A stretch of DNA of 64,000 nt from Anatilimnocola floriformis (GTDB lineage Bacteria; Planctomycetota; Planctomycetia; Pirellulales; Pirellulaceae): the NCBI RefSeq assembly GCF_024256385.1, contig NZ_JAMLFW010000002.1, positions 1,240,001 to 1,304,000 on the forward strand, given 5' to 3'. Every line of letters begins with the position of its first letter. Position 1 is the stretch's first letter. A program made the position numbers and the translations under genes. The notes under the pieces are model-generated. The model made no database searches, was not told the origin of the DNA, and saw only the letters and a list, made by a program, of their open reading frames with translations. Positions 27,503 through 37,473 of this stretch are shown piece by piece.

Positions 27503-28430
27503 AGTGATACAGCTGTTTTTCCAGCAGCTTGTTCACACTCTCAAAGTACCGCGCGATCTGCTCCTTCTTGCCGGATAGATCGGTACCCTTCAGCGTCTTG
27601 CTGCGCGAGATCACCAGCACGTAGTACTTGCCGGGCCGCGGCACGGTGATGCTGTAGTTCCCATCCTTATCGGTGCGAGCATAGCCGCCTCCCATCTGTT
27701 GCAGAATGAGCAAGCCGCGATGATTCTCTGCTGGCGCGGCGTCGCTGGGCCGCAGGCCGTCAACGGGCACTTGTTCGTCGATGTTGCGTGAGTCTTCCGG
27801 CAGAATAAAAACCGCGGCGCCTTCTTCGGGCTGAGTGGTTTTTCCCTCGGCGACATTCACCACGCCACTTATCTTGCATGGTCCGGCTTGGGCGACATCC
27901 GTTCCGCGCAAGAACGCGCTTCCCATGAGTGCGCCGAGCGTAAAGCAAACGATGGCCACGGCGGCGAGCAATCCGGCCTGCACATATAGCACGCGCCGCG
28001 GCAACGTGATCAGGTCGGGATTGTCGTGCTGGGGAACGTGCGGATGCGTGTCGATTTGTGATGCGGTTATGGAGTGCCCCAATCCGGGGTCGCTCAAGCC
28101 CGTGTCGTGCGGCCGCGCCTCGCTAGAGATGGCGTTGCTCAGCCCTGAATCTTCCACACCGATTTCGAAGCCGAAGTCGGCCGGCTCGATGGCGAAGTCT
28201 TCATCGCCGCCGATAGCCAGGGCGGGATCGTACGGCGCCGGCTGCTCGATGGCTTGGGCTTGGCCTTCCATCACAATCACCGACGCGGTCATCGTCGCCG
28301 CGCCGGGCGTGGGATCGTCGGGGACGCGGATGGTCTGGTGGCACCGCGGGCAATCGGCTTTCGAGCCGCCGCGTCGTCTGCCGACGGTCAGCTTCTGGCC
28401 GCAGTGGTGGCAGACAAAACGAATGGGCAT
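27450..28430 (-). CDS. Zinc-ribbon/transmembrane protein with extracytoplasmic beta domain
   Basis: A 326-residue protein. The N-terminus is a zinc ribbon with C7, C10, C27 and C30 (FVCHHCGQKL ... DCPRCHQTI), a layout very common in planctomycete membrane proteins. An acidic, low-complexity linker follows, then one transmembrane helix near residues 148-175 (LLAAVAIVCFTLGALMG). The C-terminal part (CKISGVVNVAEGKTTQPEEGAAVFIL ... YARTDKDGNYSITVPRPGKYYVLVIS) is like the carboxypeptidase regulatory/CNA-B beta-sandwich domain and should lie outside the cytoplasm. Function unknown. Confidence 0.75.
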   Translation of the reverse strand: MPIRFVCHHCGQKLTVGRRRGGSKADCPRCHQTIRVPDDPTPGAATMTASVIVMEGQAQAIEQPAPYDPALAIGGDEDFAIEPADFGFEIGVEDSGLSNAISSEARPHDTGLSDPGLGHSITASQIDTHPHVPQHDNPDLITLPRRVLYVQAGLLAAVAIVCFTLGALMGSAFLRGTDVAQAGPCKISGVVNVAEGKTTQPEEGAAVFILPEDSRNIDEQVPVDGLRPSDAAPAENHRGLLILQQMGGGYARTDKDGNYSITVPRPGKYYVLVISRSKTLKGTDLSGKKEQIARYFESVNKLLEKQLYHFTGETLVDGRKVDVSFE

Positions 28431-28646
28431 GAGAATCTGCGTTCCTGCGTACTCGCAGCATCAAACCCGTAGCGCCAAATCTGGCCCGGGCCGCAACGGG
28501 AAAAAGGACAATCCTTCCAGAGTAACTAGCGAGCCGGCGATTGCCCAGCGAGACCCGTTCGTACGGCAAAATTCTCTTGCAACTTGCCAGCCAGTTCGGC
28601 ATCCTAAAGTGAAACCCCGCCTCACTTTCCCTCCCGAGCGTTCACC

Positions 28647-31001
28647 ATGTCTACCCGCAGCAACGGCCTGTTGCTTCTCGTTGTTCTTGCCGGCACGGCC
28701 GCCGCGGAGCCACCCGACACGGCGTATCTGTTTCCCGCCGGCGGGCAGCGCGGAACAAAAGTGCCGGTGCGAATCGGCGGCTACTACTTATATGAGCGCA
28801 CTCCGCTGGAAATGATTGGCCCGGGCATCACGGGGCCGGCGGAAATCGAACGCGTGCCGACCAAATGGTTCGAAGGGCCGGTCATCAAACAGCCGGCGAG
28901 TCAGCAGAAAGAAGATTATCCCAAGGACTACGCGGCCGAACTCGTGATCACTTCCGACGCGGCGCTCGGCCCGCATGGCTGGCGGTCGTGGAACGCGCAA
29001 GGGGCCACGCCGGTGCGGCCGTTCATCGTCGGCACGTTGCCGGAAGTTGTCGAAGAAGAAACCGACGGCGATCCCTTGCCCGTGGCGGTCACACTGCCGG
29101 TGACGATCAACGGCCGAATCTTTCCGCGCGAGGATCTCGATGAATGGACCTTCACCGCCGAGGCCGGCAAGCCGATCACAGTCGCAGTGATGGCCGAGCA
29201 AATCGGTTCGTCGCTCGAACCGCGGATTGAAATTCGCAGCGCTACGGGCGCGCTCGTCGCCGAAAGCACCGGTCAACTCAATCGCGATCCGCAACTGCGA
29301 TTCACTCCCGCCACGAGCGGCCAATATGCCGTGCGCATTACCGATACGCGCAGCGCCGGCCTGCAGACGTTTGTCTATCGAATGACGATCACGGCCGGGC
29401 CGTGGATCGATTCGATCTATCCGCTCGGTGGTCAGCGCGGCGTGGCGACGAAGTTCGCTGTGCGCGGTCAGGGCGTGGAAACACTCGAAGAGACGTTGCC
29501 GGCCGCGACTGGAACGGTTTCGCATTACTTCACGCATCAGGGGAACTCGCTGAATGCGGTGAAGCTCGATATTGATGAGCTCGCCGAGATTCGCGAACAA
29601 GAACCGAACAACTCGCTGGAGCAAGCGGCTGAGTTGAAACTCGCCATGATCGCCAACGGCCGAATTGATCAAGCCGGCGATGTCGATGCCTGGAAAGTGA
29701 CGCTCGCCAAGGGCGAAACGGCGCAATTGGAAGTTCGTGCAGCGCGACTTGGCTCGTCGCTCGATGCGGTGATTGTGATTCATGATGAAACGGGCAAGGA
29801 ACTGGCCCTCGGCGAGGACTTGCCGAATGGCTCGCCCGATTGCGAAGTGAAGTTTACGGCGGCGAAGGAAGGGACTTACGCCGTCCTCGTGCAAGAACGC
29901 TTCGCCTCGCGCGGCGGGCCCGATTTTGCGTATCGTCTGCGTTGCACAAAACCGACGCCCGATTTTGCGCTCGATATGACCGTTGATTCACTGCCGGTCG
30001 ACATCGGTAGCACGAAAAAACTGCCGATAAACATCACGCGGCTCGGCGGTTTCGCCGGCGCGATCACGTTGACTGCGGAAAATCTGCCGACCGGCGTCAC
30101 TGCTCCGGCCGTCGAAGTGAAAGCCAATCAAAACAAGGGTGAGCTCGTCTTCACTTGCGAATCGATGGTGCCAGTCAGCCGCACGGCGATTCGCATCGTC
30201 GGCAAGGCGGACATCGACGGCAGCAGCGTTACTCGCCTGGTAAAAAGCGTCGCGCCGCCGAACAACAACAATCAAATCTCCGCGCTCGGTCTCGTCGATG
30301 TCGATCATCTGCTGCTCGTCACCAGCCTGGCCACTCCGTTCAAATTTGCTGGCCAGTACGATCTGCAATACATCGTCCGCGGCTCGACGCTCCGCAAAGG
30401 CTTTGAAATTGACCGCGGCGGATTTGAAGGGCCCATCTGGGCGGAACTTTCCGACAAGCAAGGCCGCCACCTGCAGGGCGTAGCCGCTGAGCGAAAAACC
30501 GTGCCGCCCGGCAGCAGCGATTTTGAATTCGAAGTTTCGTTGCCCCCCTGGATGGAGCTCGGCAGGACGAGCCGCACACAGCTGATGGTTGTCGGTGAAC
30601 TCGCCGATGTGACCGGCAAGAAGCACAAAGTGAGTTACACGACGAACAATCAAAACGAACAGCTGATCGCAATTGTTTCGCCCGGCCCGCTGCGTGTTTC
30701 TGCCGAAGCGACCACGATGTCGATTCGGAAGGGAACGGAATTGGTCATTCCGCTGCAGATCAACTGCGACCGCACTGTCGGCAAACCGCTGAAGATCGAA
30801 CTGCTCATTCCCGAGCATATGCGCGACCTGGCAACCACGGCCATCGAAGCCAAACCGCAAGACACGACGGCGAAGATCAAGCTCCGCTGCGGCGAAGCTC
30901 CCGGCCCGCTGAACATGCCGCTGACGATTCGCGCGACGAGCGAACGTGACGGCAAACCGATTATTTCCGAAACGCCGCTGACGTTGTTACTGCAGCCGTA
31001 A
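28647..31001 (+). CDS. Secreted protein with pre-peptidase C-terminal (PPC) domains
   Basis: A 784-residue exported protein. The signal peptide is MSTRSNGLLLLVVLAGTAAAEPP. The next segment, TAYLFPAGGQRGTKVPVRIGG, is a beta-sandwich start that recurs at YPLGGQRGVATKFAVRG. Two PPC-type domains are visible at about 150-250 (INGRIFPREDLDEWTFTAEAG) and about 315-430 (IREQEPNNSLEQAAELKL ... GRIDQAGDVDAWKVTLAKGE). The C-terminal half is made of further beta domains without recognised motifs. No protease domain is present. PPC proteins of this layout are frequent in planctomycetes and probably act at the cell surface. Confidence 0.8.
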   Translation: MSTRSNGLLLLVVLAGTAAAEPPDTAYLFPAGGQRGTKVPVRIGGYYLYERTPLEMIGPGITGPAEIERVPTKWFEGPVIKQPASQQKEDYPKDYAAELVITSDAALGPHGWRSWNAQGATPVRPFIVGTLPEVVEEETDGDPLPVAVTLPVTINGRIFPREDLDEWTFTAEAGKPITVAVMAEQIGSSLEPRIEIRSATGALVAESTGQLNRDPQLRFTPATSGQYAVRITDTRSAGLQTFVYRMTITAGPWIDSIYPLGGQRGVATKFAVRGQGVETLEETLPAATGTVSHYFTHQGNSLNAVKLDIDELAEIREQEPNNSLEQAAELKLAMIANGRIDQAGDVDAWKVTLAKGETAQLEVRAARLGSSLDAVIVIHDETGKELALGEDLPNGSPDCEVKFTAAKEGTYAVLVQERFASRGGPDFAYRLRCTKPTPDFALDMTVDSLPVDIGSTKKLPINITRLGGFAGAITLTAENLPTGVTAPAVEVKANQNKGELVFTCESMVPVSRTAIRIVGKADIDGSSVTRLVKSVAPPNNNNQISALGLVDVDHLLLVTSLATPFKFAGQYDLQYIVRGSTLRKGFEIDRGGFEGPIWAELSDKQGRHLQGVAAERKTVPPGSSDFEFEVSLPPWMELGRTSRTQLMVVGELADVTGKKHKVSYTTNNQNEQLIAIVSPGPLRVSAEATTMSIRKGTELVIPLQINCDRTVGKPLKIELLIPEHMRDLATTAIEAKPQDTTAKIKLRCGEAPGPLNMPLTIRATSERDGKPIISETPLTLLLQP

Positions 31002-31021
31002 TTCGTCGAGCAAGCAAGCGA

Positions 31022-31906
31022 TTAACCAAACCGGCCCGTCACGTAGGCTTCGGTTTCTTTCAACTTCGGCCGAGTAAAAATTTCCGAAGTCTCGCCGTAC
31101 TCGATCAAACGGCCGAGATACATGAAGGCCGTGAAGTCGCTGACGCGCGATGCTTGCTGCATGTTGTGCGTGACGATCACGATCGAGTATTCGCCGCGCA
31201 ACTCTTGAATCAAATCTTCGACCTTCGCCGTGGCGATCGGATCGAGCGCCGAACAAGGTTCGTCGAGCAGCAGCACTTCCGGTTCACCGGCGAGTGCTCG
31301 CGCGATGCACAACCGCTGTTGCTGACCACCCGACATCCCGAGCGCGCTATCGTGCAGTCGGTCTTTCACTTCATCCCACAGCGCGGCGCCCTTCAGGGCT
31401 TGCGCGGCTACGTCGCGGATGATCGCGCTGTTGCGTTCGCCATCGATCCGCAGCGGATAAACGACGTTCTCAAAAATGCTCATCGGAAACGGATTGGGCT
31501 TTTGAAAGACCATGCCCATTTGTTTCCGCAGTTCGATCACATCGACGCCCGGCGAATAAATCGACTGGCCGTTGATCTTCATTTCGCCTTTGATGTCGAC
31601 GTTTTCGATCAGGTCGTTCATGCGGTTGATGCACCGTAGCAGGGTGCTCTTGCCGCAGCCGCTCGGCCCGATGATGGCCGTCACCTGCTTGCGGGGAAAG
31701 CTGAGGTTCACGTCAAACAGGGCCTGCTTTTGCCCGTACCACAGATTGAAGTTTTGCACTTCAACGACTGGATCGATCCCCTGCAACGATTTGTGGATGA
31801 CCGGTTGCACTGGCTCGCCGCGAGCGATGGCATCGAGCCGCGTGTTGCCGGCGCCGGGCGCGGGGGGAGGCGTTTTGACAGGCTGATTCGGCAGAGGTGA
31901 AGACAT
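31022..31906 (-). CDS. pstB: Phosphate ABC transporter ATP-binding protein
   Basis: PstB powers phosphate uptake through PstCA. The NBD shows Walker [22 protein letters not shown], the signature [16 protein letters not shown] and Walker [14 protein letters not shown], with the PstB-specific NRMNDLI and [28 protein letters not shown] (the latter two closely follow the family). A proline-rich N-terminal tail of about 40 residues is extra. No pstS, pstC, pstA or phoU is in the window next to it, so the gene is separated from its partners or they lie elsewhere. Confidence 0.95.
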   Translation of the reverse strand: MSSPLPNQPVKTPPPAPGAGNTRLDAIARGEPVQPVIHKSLQGIDPVVEVQNFNLWYGQKQALFDVNLSFPRKQVTAIIGPSGCGKSTLLRCINRMNDLIENVDIKGEMKINGQSIYSPGVDVIELRKQMGMVFQKPNPFPMSIFENVVYPLRIDGERNSAIIRDVAAQALKGAALWDEVKDRLHDSALGMSGGQQQRLCIARALAGEPEVLLLDEPCSALDPIATAKVEDLIQELRGEYSIVIVTHNMQQASRVSDFTAFMYLGRLIEYGETSEIFTRPKLKETEAYVTGRFG

Positions 31907-31929
31907 GGGAACGGCACAGAAGATTCAAA

Positions 31930-32000
31930 GTAGCTGAATTCGCCAGAATTCAGAGCGCACCGCGGGACTCAACCGGCTGAATTCTGACGAATCCAGCTGC
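31930..32000. repeat. EcoRI-rich palindromic element, copy 2
   Basis: The left arm is the same as in copy 1 (GTAGCTGAATTCGCCAGAAT). The right arm is degenerate (TTCTGACGAATCCAGCTGC). It lies just upstream of pstB. Confidence 0.8.
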
Positions 32001-32123
32001 TGAAAACAGACGCGGGTCCAACTATCCTAAGCTCCGTCGCATCTTGCGGCGAGTCGCCTGCTGGTTAAGAATTGCGGAAGTTCTGCGGGTTTTTGACCTT
32101 TCCCGTTTCCATTTCTCTCTGAG

Positions 32124-33074
32124 ATGAAGTTGGTTGCCATGAATCGTGCACCTGTTTCGCGTCGTGATCTGCTCAAGTGGACCGCTGCCGGCGCTGTCGC
32201 CGCTACTCTGCCCGGCTTGCTGCGGGCCGAAGATAAGAAGGAACCCCTCTTCAAGATCTCGCTCGCCGAGTGGTCGCTGAATAAGTCGCTCTTCGGCCGC
32301 ACCGATTGGAAGATCACCAACATGGACTTCGCCCGCGTCGCGAAGGAAGAGTTCGGCATCGAAGCCGTCGAGTACGTCAATCAATTCTTCAAGGACAAAG
32401 CCAAGGACACCGCGTACCTGGGCGAACTGAAGAAGCGCTCGGACGATTTGGGCGTGAAGACCCTGCTCATCATGTGCGACGGCGAAGGCGCGCTGGGCGA
32501 TGCCGATGAAAAGAAGCGGACGCAAGCCGTTGAAAATCACTACAAGTGGGTCGAAGCCGTGAAGTATCTCGGCGGGCATTCGATTCGCGTCAACGCGCAA
32601 TCGAGCGGCACTTACGAAGAACAGATCGATCGCGCTGCCGACGGTTTGCGGAAGCTGAGCGAATTTGGCGATACGCACGGCATTAACGTGATCGTCGAAA
32701 ATCACGGCGGCAACTCGAGCGATGGCGAATGGCTGTCGAAGGTGATGAAGAAGGTCGACCACAAGCGCTGCGGCACGTTGCCGGACTTCGGCAACTTCAA
32801 CATCGGCAACGGCAAGGTCTATGACCGCTATAAGGGCGTCGACGAACTCATGCCGTTCGCCAAAGCCGTGAGCGCCAAGAGCCACGACTTCGACGCCGAT
32901 GGCAACGAAACGAAGACCGACTACAAGAAGATCATGGAAATCGTGGTCAAGAAGCACAATTACCACGGCTACTGCGGCATCGAATACGAAGGAAGCCGCC
33001 TGCCAGAAAAGGAAGGCATCATGGCCACCAAGAAGTTGCTGGAAAAAGTCCGCGACGAACTGGCCAAGGCTTAG
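32124..33074 (+). CDS. Tat-exported sugar phosphate isomerase/epimerase-like TIM-barrel protein
   Basis: A 316-residue protein. The N-terminus has a twin-arginine signal ([20 protein letters not shown] then LLRAED), so it is probably exported folded. The body follows the AP-endonuclease-2/xylose-isomerase-like TIM barrel: [69 protein letters not shown] and YCGIEYEG, with plausible metal-binding Glu/His residues. The reaction is not known; related planctomycete proteins are numerous. Start could be ATG 32124 or ATG 32139. Confidence 0.8.
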   Translation: MKLVAMNRAPVSRRDLLKWTAAGAVAATLPGLLRAEDKKEPLFKISLAEWSLNKSLFGRTDWKITNMDFARVAKEEFGIEAVEYVNQFFKDKAKDTAYLGELKKRSDDLGVKTLLIMCDGEGALGDADEKKRTQAVENHYKWVEAVKYLGGHSIRVNAQSSGTYEEQIDRAADGLRKLSEFGDTHGINVIVENHGGNSSDGEWLSKVMKKVDHKRCGTLPDFGNFNIGNGKVYDRYKGVDELMPFAKAVSAKSHDFDADGNETKTDYKKIMEIVVKKHNYHGYCGIEYEGSRLPEKEGIMATKKLLEKVRDELAKA

Positions 33075-33090
33075 TCTGCCCAATCAGTCG

Positions 33091-33147
33091 CCTTTCACTC
33101 CGTGAAAGGACGCGTCTTCGGGAAGCCACCAACATCGGTTGGTGGCT
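33091..33147 (+). terminator. Two hairpins after the TIM-barrel gene
   Basis: CCTTTCACTCCGTGAAAGG (33091-33109) and AGCCACCAACATCGGTTGGTGGCT from 33124 form successive stems downstream of the stop. Neither has a good T-tract, so termination is plausible but not certain. Confidence 0.5.
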
Positions 33148-33189
33148 AAGAGGCTAGGACGAGCGCGATCATTGCGAAAGCATTTCTAA

Positions 33190-33817
33190 ATGCGTCGAGT
33201 GGCAACTAGCTGGGCGGCGATCGAAGCGATACTTCAAGAGCAAGCGCGCTCGACCTTCAAAACGCTGCGACCACCGGCGACACCAGCCGCCATCGAAAAA
33301 CTCGAGCGGCAGATCGGCTGCAAATTGCCGCCAGCAATCGTCAGTCTCTGCTGATCCATAACGGTATGTCGACGCGCGGCGACTGCACGTTCATCGATTA
33401 CGTCACGCTCTTGCCGGTTTCCGGCATGGCCGAGTGGCGCGGATCTGCCTGGATTATCCGTGGGACGATCCCGGGCCGAGATTCAGCGCTGGGAAGAAAA
33501 TCCTCGGCGACTCGCGCTGGCGGCAGCGCTGGCTTCCCATCGCCGTCGATGCGGGTGGCAACTTACTCGCGGTTGATCTCGATCCTGGTCCGCAGGGCTC
33601 GCGCGGCCAGGTGATCGCTTGGAACGGCTCGCCGCCGCCACGTGTGGTCGCTCCGTCGTACGCTGCCTGGCTTAACGCCATCGCCGAGGAGCTAAGCGCG
33701 CGGCGCTTTGATATCGACGACTGGCATGCACTTTGCGACTCCCGTGCGAACGTCGCACAACGTCCTCTTCAGGAGCCCGCAAATGTCTACGTCTTCCATT
33801 TTTCCCAGTACGGTTGA
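33190..33817 (+). pseudogene. SUKH (SMI1/KNR4) family protein, broken by two frameshifts
   Basis: Three consecutive pieces of one protein lie in three frames. The first (from ATG 33190) reads PPATPAAIEKLERQIGCKLPPAIVSL and stops at a TGA. The second, in another frame, reads SLLIHNGMSTRGDCTFIDYV then TLLPVSGMAEWR. The third, in the last frame, reads SRWRQRWLPIAVDAGGNLLAVDLDPGP and PPPRVVAPSYAAWLNAIAEEL. In order they give the complete SUKH layout (LP...LL.HdG, lLp...W, rWlPia.dgGGnllclDldP, v..sf..wL). SUKH proteins are often immunity proteins against secreted toxins. The gene is non-functional unless the sequence has errors. Confidence 0.8.
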
Positions 33818-34256
33818 TCGCGTACCTGCCAACACGGCGGACGAATACAACCAGCGGATTCAGCAGCAAACCGAAGAGCGCGTCGCTCAGCTAGCTCGCC
33901 AAGGGCGGGCTGCGATCGACCAGCGGCTTGAGGAACTCGATGAAGAATGGGACGTCGAACGGCGGTTGGAAACCAACGCGGCTTGCGCGGTGGTCGTCGG
34001 TTCAGCGCTCAGCGTTCTGGTCGATCGGCGGTTCATTTTGTTGCCGATCGCAGTCGGTGGATTTCTGCTGCAGCACGCACTGCAAGGTTGGTGTCCACCA
34101 CTGCCGGTGTTCCGGGCTTTGGGTGTGCGAACGCAATCCGAGATCGATGAAGAACGCTACGCGCTGAAAGCGCTCCGCGGCGATTTTGTTTCGACTAACG
34201 GCAGTCAGCCTGGCAATCGTTCGCCGCAACAAGCGCTGGCGGCAGCGCGGCGATAG
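33783..34256 (+). CDS. Small membrane protein with DUF2892-like core
   Basis: A 157-residue protein. The first 65 residues are a charged helix, likely coiled coil (EYNQRIQQQTEERVAQLARQ). Then two hydrophobic segments follow (ACAVVVGSALSVLVD and FILLPIAVGGFLLQHALQG) and a conserved end CPPLPVFRALGVRTQSEIDEERYALKALRGDF. The membrane part resembles DUF2892, found alone or fused to rhodanese domains. The ATG at 33783 has AGGAG eight bases upstream, preferred over an earlier in-frame start. It overlaps the decayed SUKH gene by 35 bp. Confidence 0.75.
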   Translation: MSTSSIFPSTVDRVPANTADEYNQRIQQQTEERVAQLARQGRAAIDQRLEELDEEWDVERRLETNAACAVVVGSALSVLVDRRFILLPIAVGGFLLQHALQGWCPPLPVFRALGVRTQSEIDEERYALKALRGDFVSTNGSQPGNRSPQQALAAARR

Positions 34257-34268
34257 TTGTCGCTGGGC

Positions 34269-37200
34269 CTACTTCTTATCGCGATCTCGCGCCCGTACTT
34301 CACGCAGTTTCTTCAGCAGCCGATCGGAGTATTGTTCTTCGTCGGCTTGAGGCGTGATGGGCTTAGTCTCGGCAATTTTTGGCTGCGGTGTAGATATACC
34401 TTCGCTCGCAACGGTGCGAACTTCGGCGGGCGCTTCGTCATCGAGTTGCGGCGGAGTCCAATGCCGGTTGGAAGTGGTTTGCTCTCGCACTTGTCGCTTC
34501 GTTGCTTGTAATCGATCGAGCGGATGAGCCACGGCGACTGCTGCTTCGCGGCGAGTTAAGCGCGTCCAAACATCGGCGAAGTAATCCCAGGGAATCTGCA
34601 CGCGGCGGTTGAAGATATCGAAGAAGAACAGGCACGCGCCGATCAGCACGACTGTCGGCCAGATGGCGGTCAAGCCGCGGCCCGGTTGCAGATCGCGGCG
34701 GAACAGATTCGGTCCCGCGAACTTCCGCCAAGTGTCTGGATCATCCGGCAAGCGGATGAGTTCGCCCGCTTTACCGCCGGCGGGCTTCAACTGAGCCAGC
34801 GAAGCGAGGAGTGCTTCATTGGTCGTTGTTTCACGATACTCTGCCGACGGCGGCACGTTGATGCCGGTGCGGAGTACACCCAGGCCGGGGCCCGGTTGAA
34901 TGCCGAGGAGATAAGTGCCAGCCTGCGCGATCGGCACGCGGGCTCGGTATTTTCCCGGGCCGGTTTGTTCGAAGCGGAGTTCGGCATCGCCGCTGGCGGT
35001 GGTTTCGACTGCGGTGGCATCGGCGTTTGTCAGGCCACCGATCATCGTCAGGTTATTGACGAAATCGCCCGCCGAGGTGATGGCTTGCACGTTCACCTCT
35101 AGCTCGCCGTCGCGAACTTGCGAGTTGACGGTGAAGTTGCCTTGATCGAGCAACGGCCGCATCGACCAGCGAACCATTTGCACAAACAGCTTGTCGCGAT
35201 CGGCCCAATTGTTCCACGAGGTCGCCCACCGCTGCCCCGTATCCGAGGTGAACGCCACCGTTCGGCCGAGGCCATAGGTCCATGTCGCGAGCACGGTGTT
35301 ATTCGGCGCGCCTGGCGCGGATGCGAGGAGCGGCGCTTCGACCAGCGGGTTGGCTTTCAGCGTGGTCAGCACATAACCGGTGATCGGCGGCAGCTCAGTC
35401 GACACTCCGGCGAGGATTTCATGATCGTGCGACCGCTGCAGCTGCAGGCCGCTTTCGTTTTCATACACCAGCGGCCGCACCACGCGGCGCGTCTCGCGCA
35501 TGAAGATCTTCGGCAGCACCTTGGGATTGGTCGCTTGATAAAACTTGCCGTCGCCACGAATCGCGATGTCTTGCAGCAAACCCTTGGCTGCATCGGTGCC
35601 GACGGCGACCGTGGTGGTGGTGATCTGATGGCGACTGCGCATCGTGGCCGATTGCTGGGCGTAGCCACTGCCGGTCGTCTGCCCATCGGTGAGGATGATC
35701 ATGTGCTTCACCGCCGCCTTGGAACTGCGGAGTTGTTCATAGCCGCGTTTGAGTGCCGACTCCATGTTGGTGCCACCGCCGGGCCCGAGCCGCTTGATTC
35801 GTTCCTTGATGCGGTGGGCGTTGCCGCCAAGCTTTTGCAGCGGAATGACTTCCTCGTGGCCGTCGTCAAAAGCGATCACGCCGATCGAATCATGCGGACC
35901 GAGCATGCCGGCCGCGGCGATCGCGGCCCCTTTGCTCATCTCCAATTTTTCGCCCGCCATCGAGCCCGACTTGTCGATGATGAGCATCAACGCGCCCACA
36001 GCGGCAACCTTGGAGTTGCTCACTTGCAGATCGACCGGCAGGGCTTTTTCGAGCTCGGTGTTTTGCCAGCCGCCGGCGCCGAAGCTATCGGGGCCGCCGA
36101 TCATCACCATGCCTGCACCGAGTTGCTCGACGTTTTTCACCAGCATGTTCACTTGCTCGTCGGTGAATTGCACCAGCTCTTCGGCCTGATTGCCGGTGGT
36201 CCGCGCGACATTGCCCAGCACCACACAGTCGTAGTTCTGCAGCTCGGCCAGGCTTTGAAAAAGAGCGCTCGTTGGCTGGATGGTTACTTCGAGTTCATCC
36301 TTCCGCAGCAACGAAGCCAAGCCATCGAAGGCCGCGGGATTTTCGGAGTCGACAATCAGCAGCACGCGACCGCGACCCTGCAGATGCGTGAAGGCCGTCG
36401 CGGTGTTGTTCTGCGAGTAATGGTCGGCCTTCACATCGTCGGGCTGAAACTTCGCTTCGTAGCTGTAGAACGCGGCTTCGGTCAGTTGCTGGCGAAATTG
36501 AAACAGCTGCTTACCGGGACGGAGTTTGACTTGCTCCTCCGCGATCAGGTGCGTGTGCCCCGATGATTTGCGAAGGATCACCAGTTTGCCGCCGACGGTT
36601 TCGGCTGCTGCCGGGCGAAATTCGTTCGGCGGCGGCAGGCGGTAGTCGACGAGCACCTGCACGTCGAACGTGGTGCCGATGCGCGCACCGGCCGGCGCGG
36701 TGACGCGCTCGATCACCACATCGCCATGCGGGCCATGCGCGAGCGGAGCCACGTCGATGCCGATGCCGGCCGCAGCCAGGTCGCTCGCTTCCAGCAGCGC
36801 ATCGCCGGTGTTTTGATTGCCATCGCTGAGAATGATTACCCGCTTTGCCGATTCGGCGGGGAACGAAGCCTTGGCCAAACGAAGCGCCGCGGCCAGATTG
36901 GTGCGACTGTCGTCGACTTCGCTTTCTCGCTGCCGGACCAAGTCGCCGACGGCGGTGGGGGCTTGTTCGATATGGGCGCTCGCGCCGAACACGATCACGC
37001 CGGCGGCGTCTTCGACGATGGTGTTGCGATGCTTCGCGACAGCGGAGTTCGCGTACGCAAAAGCCGCGCTCCGTTCAGCGGTGGCGACGCTCGTCGATTG
37101 ATCGATGAGGAACAGCGCCACAATCCGCTGCGAAATGCGGACGATCTGAATTTCGGCCAGCGCAAAGACAAACAGAATGAGCAACGCCGATCGCAAGCCG

Positions 37201-37328
37201 AGGGCTAGCCAAAAACGATATCGCCCGAGGCCGGACAAACTTTGCCAGCCAATCCGCCAGATGACCGGCAACAGCAATAGCAGCAACAACCACCAGGGAC
37301 GATCGAACGAAAGTTGCAACCAGTGCAT
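34269..37328 (-). CDS. Large membrane protein with two VWA domains and a glutamine-amidotransferase-like domain
   Basis: A 1019-residue protein. Two hydrophobic N-terminal segments (WWLLLLLLLPVIW and FWLALGLRSALLILFVFAL) anchor it. A first VWA domain follows (IVALFLIDQSTSV ... VIILSDGNQNTGDAL). Then comes a region like class-I glutamine amidotransferases (GRVLLIVDSENPAAFDGL ... MVMIGGPDSFGAGGW). A second VWA domain has a full MIDAS start DKSGSMAGEKL and MIILTDGQTTG. A beta domain and a membrane helix near the end (LTAIWPTVVLIGACLFFFDIF) precede a charged tail. This layout is typical of planctomycete BatA-like proteins. It probably takes part in protein assembly at the envelope; function unproven. 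Confidence 0.85.
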   Translation of the reverse strand: MHWLQLSFDRPWWLLLLLLLPVIWRIGWQSLSGLGRYRFWLALGLRSALLILFVFALAEIQIVRISQRIVALFLIDQSTSVATAERSAAFAYANSAVAKHRNTIVEDAAGVIVFGASAHIEQAPTAVGDLVRQRESEVDDSRTNLAAALRLAKASFPAESAKRVIILSDGNQNTGDALLEASDLAAAGIGIDVAPLAHGPHGDVVIERVTAPAGARIGTTFDVQVLVDYRLPPPNEFRPAAAETVGGKLVILRKSSGHTHLIAEEQVKLRPGKQLFQFRQQLTEAAFYSYEAKFQPDDVKADHYSQNNTATAFTHLQGRGRVLLIVDSENPAAFDGLASLLRKDELEVTIQPTSALFQSLAELQNYDCVVLGNVARTTGNQAEELVQFTDEQVNMLVKNVEQLGAGMVMIGGPDSFGAGGWQNTELEKALPVDLQVSNSKVAAVGALMLIIDKSGSMAGEKLEMSKGAAIAAAGMLGPHDSIGVIAFDDGHEEVIPLQKLGGNAHRIKERIKRLGPGGGTNMESALKRGYEQLRSSKAAVKHMIILTDGQTTGSGYAQQSATMRSRHQITTTTVAVGTDAAKGLLQDIAIRGDGKFYQATNPKVLPKIFMRETRRVVRPLVYENESGLQLQRSHDHEILAGVSTELPPITGYVLTTLKANPLVEAPLLASAPGAPNNTVLATWTYGLGRTVAFTSDTGQRWATSWNNWADRDKLFVQMVRWSMRPLLDQGNFTVNSQVRDGELEVNVQAITSAGDFVNNLTMIGGLTNADATAVETTASGDAELRFEQTGPGKYRARVPIAQAGTYLLGIQPGPGLGVLRTGINVPPSAEYRETTTNEALLASLAQLKPAGGKAGELIRLPDDPDTWRKFAGPNLFRRDLQPGRGLTAIWPTVVLIGACLFFFDIFNRRVQIPWDYFADVWTRLTRREAAVAVAHPLDRLQATKRQVREQTTSNRHWTPPQLDDEAPAEVRTVASEGISTPQPKIAETKPITPQADEEQYSDRLLKKLREVRARDRDKK

Positions 37329-37401
37329 AGGCCTGCGATCCTCGGGCGGACTTGCGATGCGGTTCTTCCATCATAGCTGGCTGGGCAGCGGGCGTTTGGC
37401 A

Positions 37402-37473
37402 GTAGCTGAATTCGCCAGAATTCGGAATCCGGCATGCACGCGAGACCTTCTGAATTCTGGCGAATTCAGCTAC
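37402..37473. repeat. EcoRI-rich palindromic element, copy 3, supplying a stop codon
   Basis: Arms GTAGCTGAATTCGCCAGAAT and its complement ending GGCGAATTCAGCTAC are near perfect. The right end overlaps the stop codon of the TPR gene: on the minus strand the repeat begins with the TAG that ends the gene after KKK. Confidence 0.85.

Noticed and set aside
35118-36566. 482-codon open frame on the plus strand
   Set aside because: Antisense to the VWA protein gene, which has clear domains and a signal anchor.
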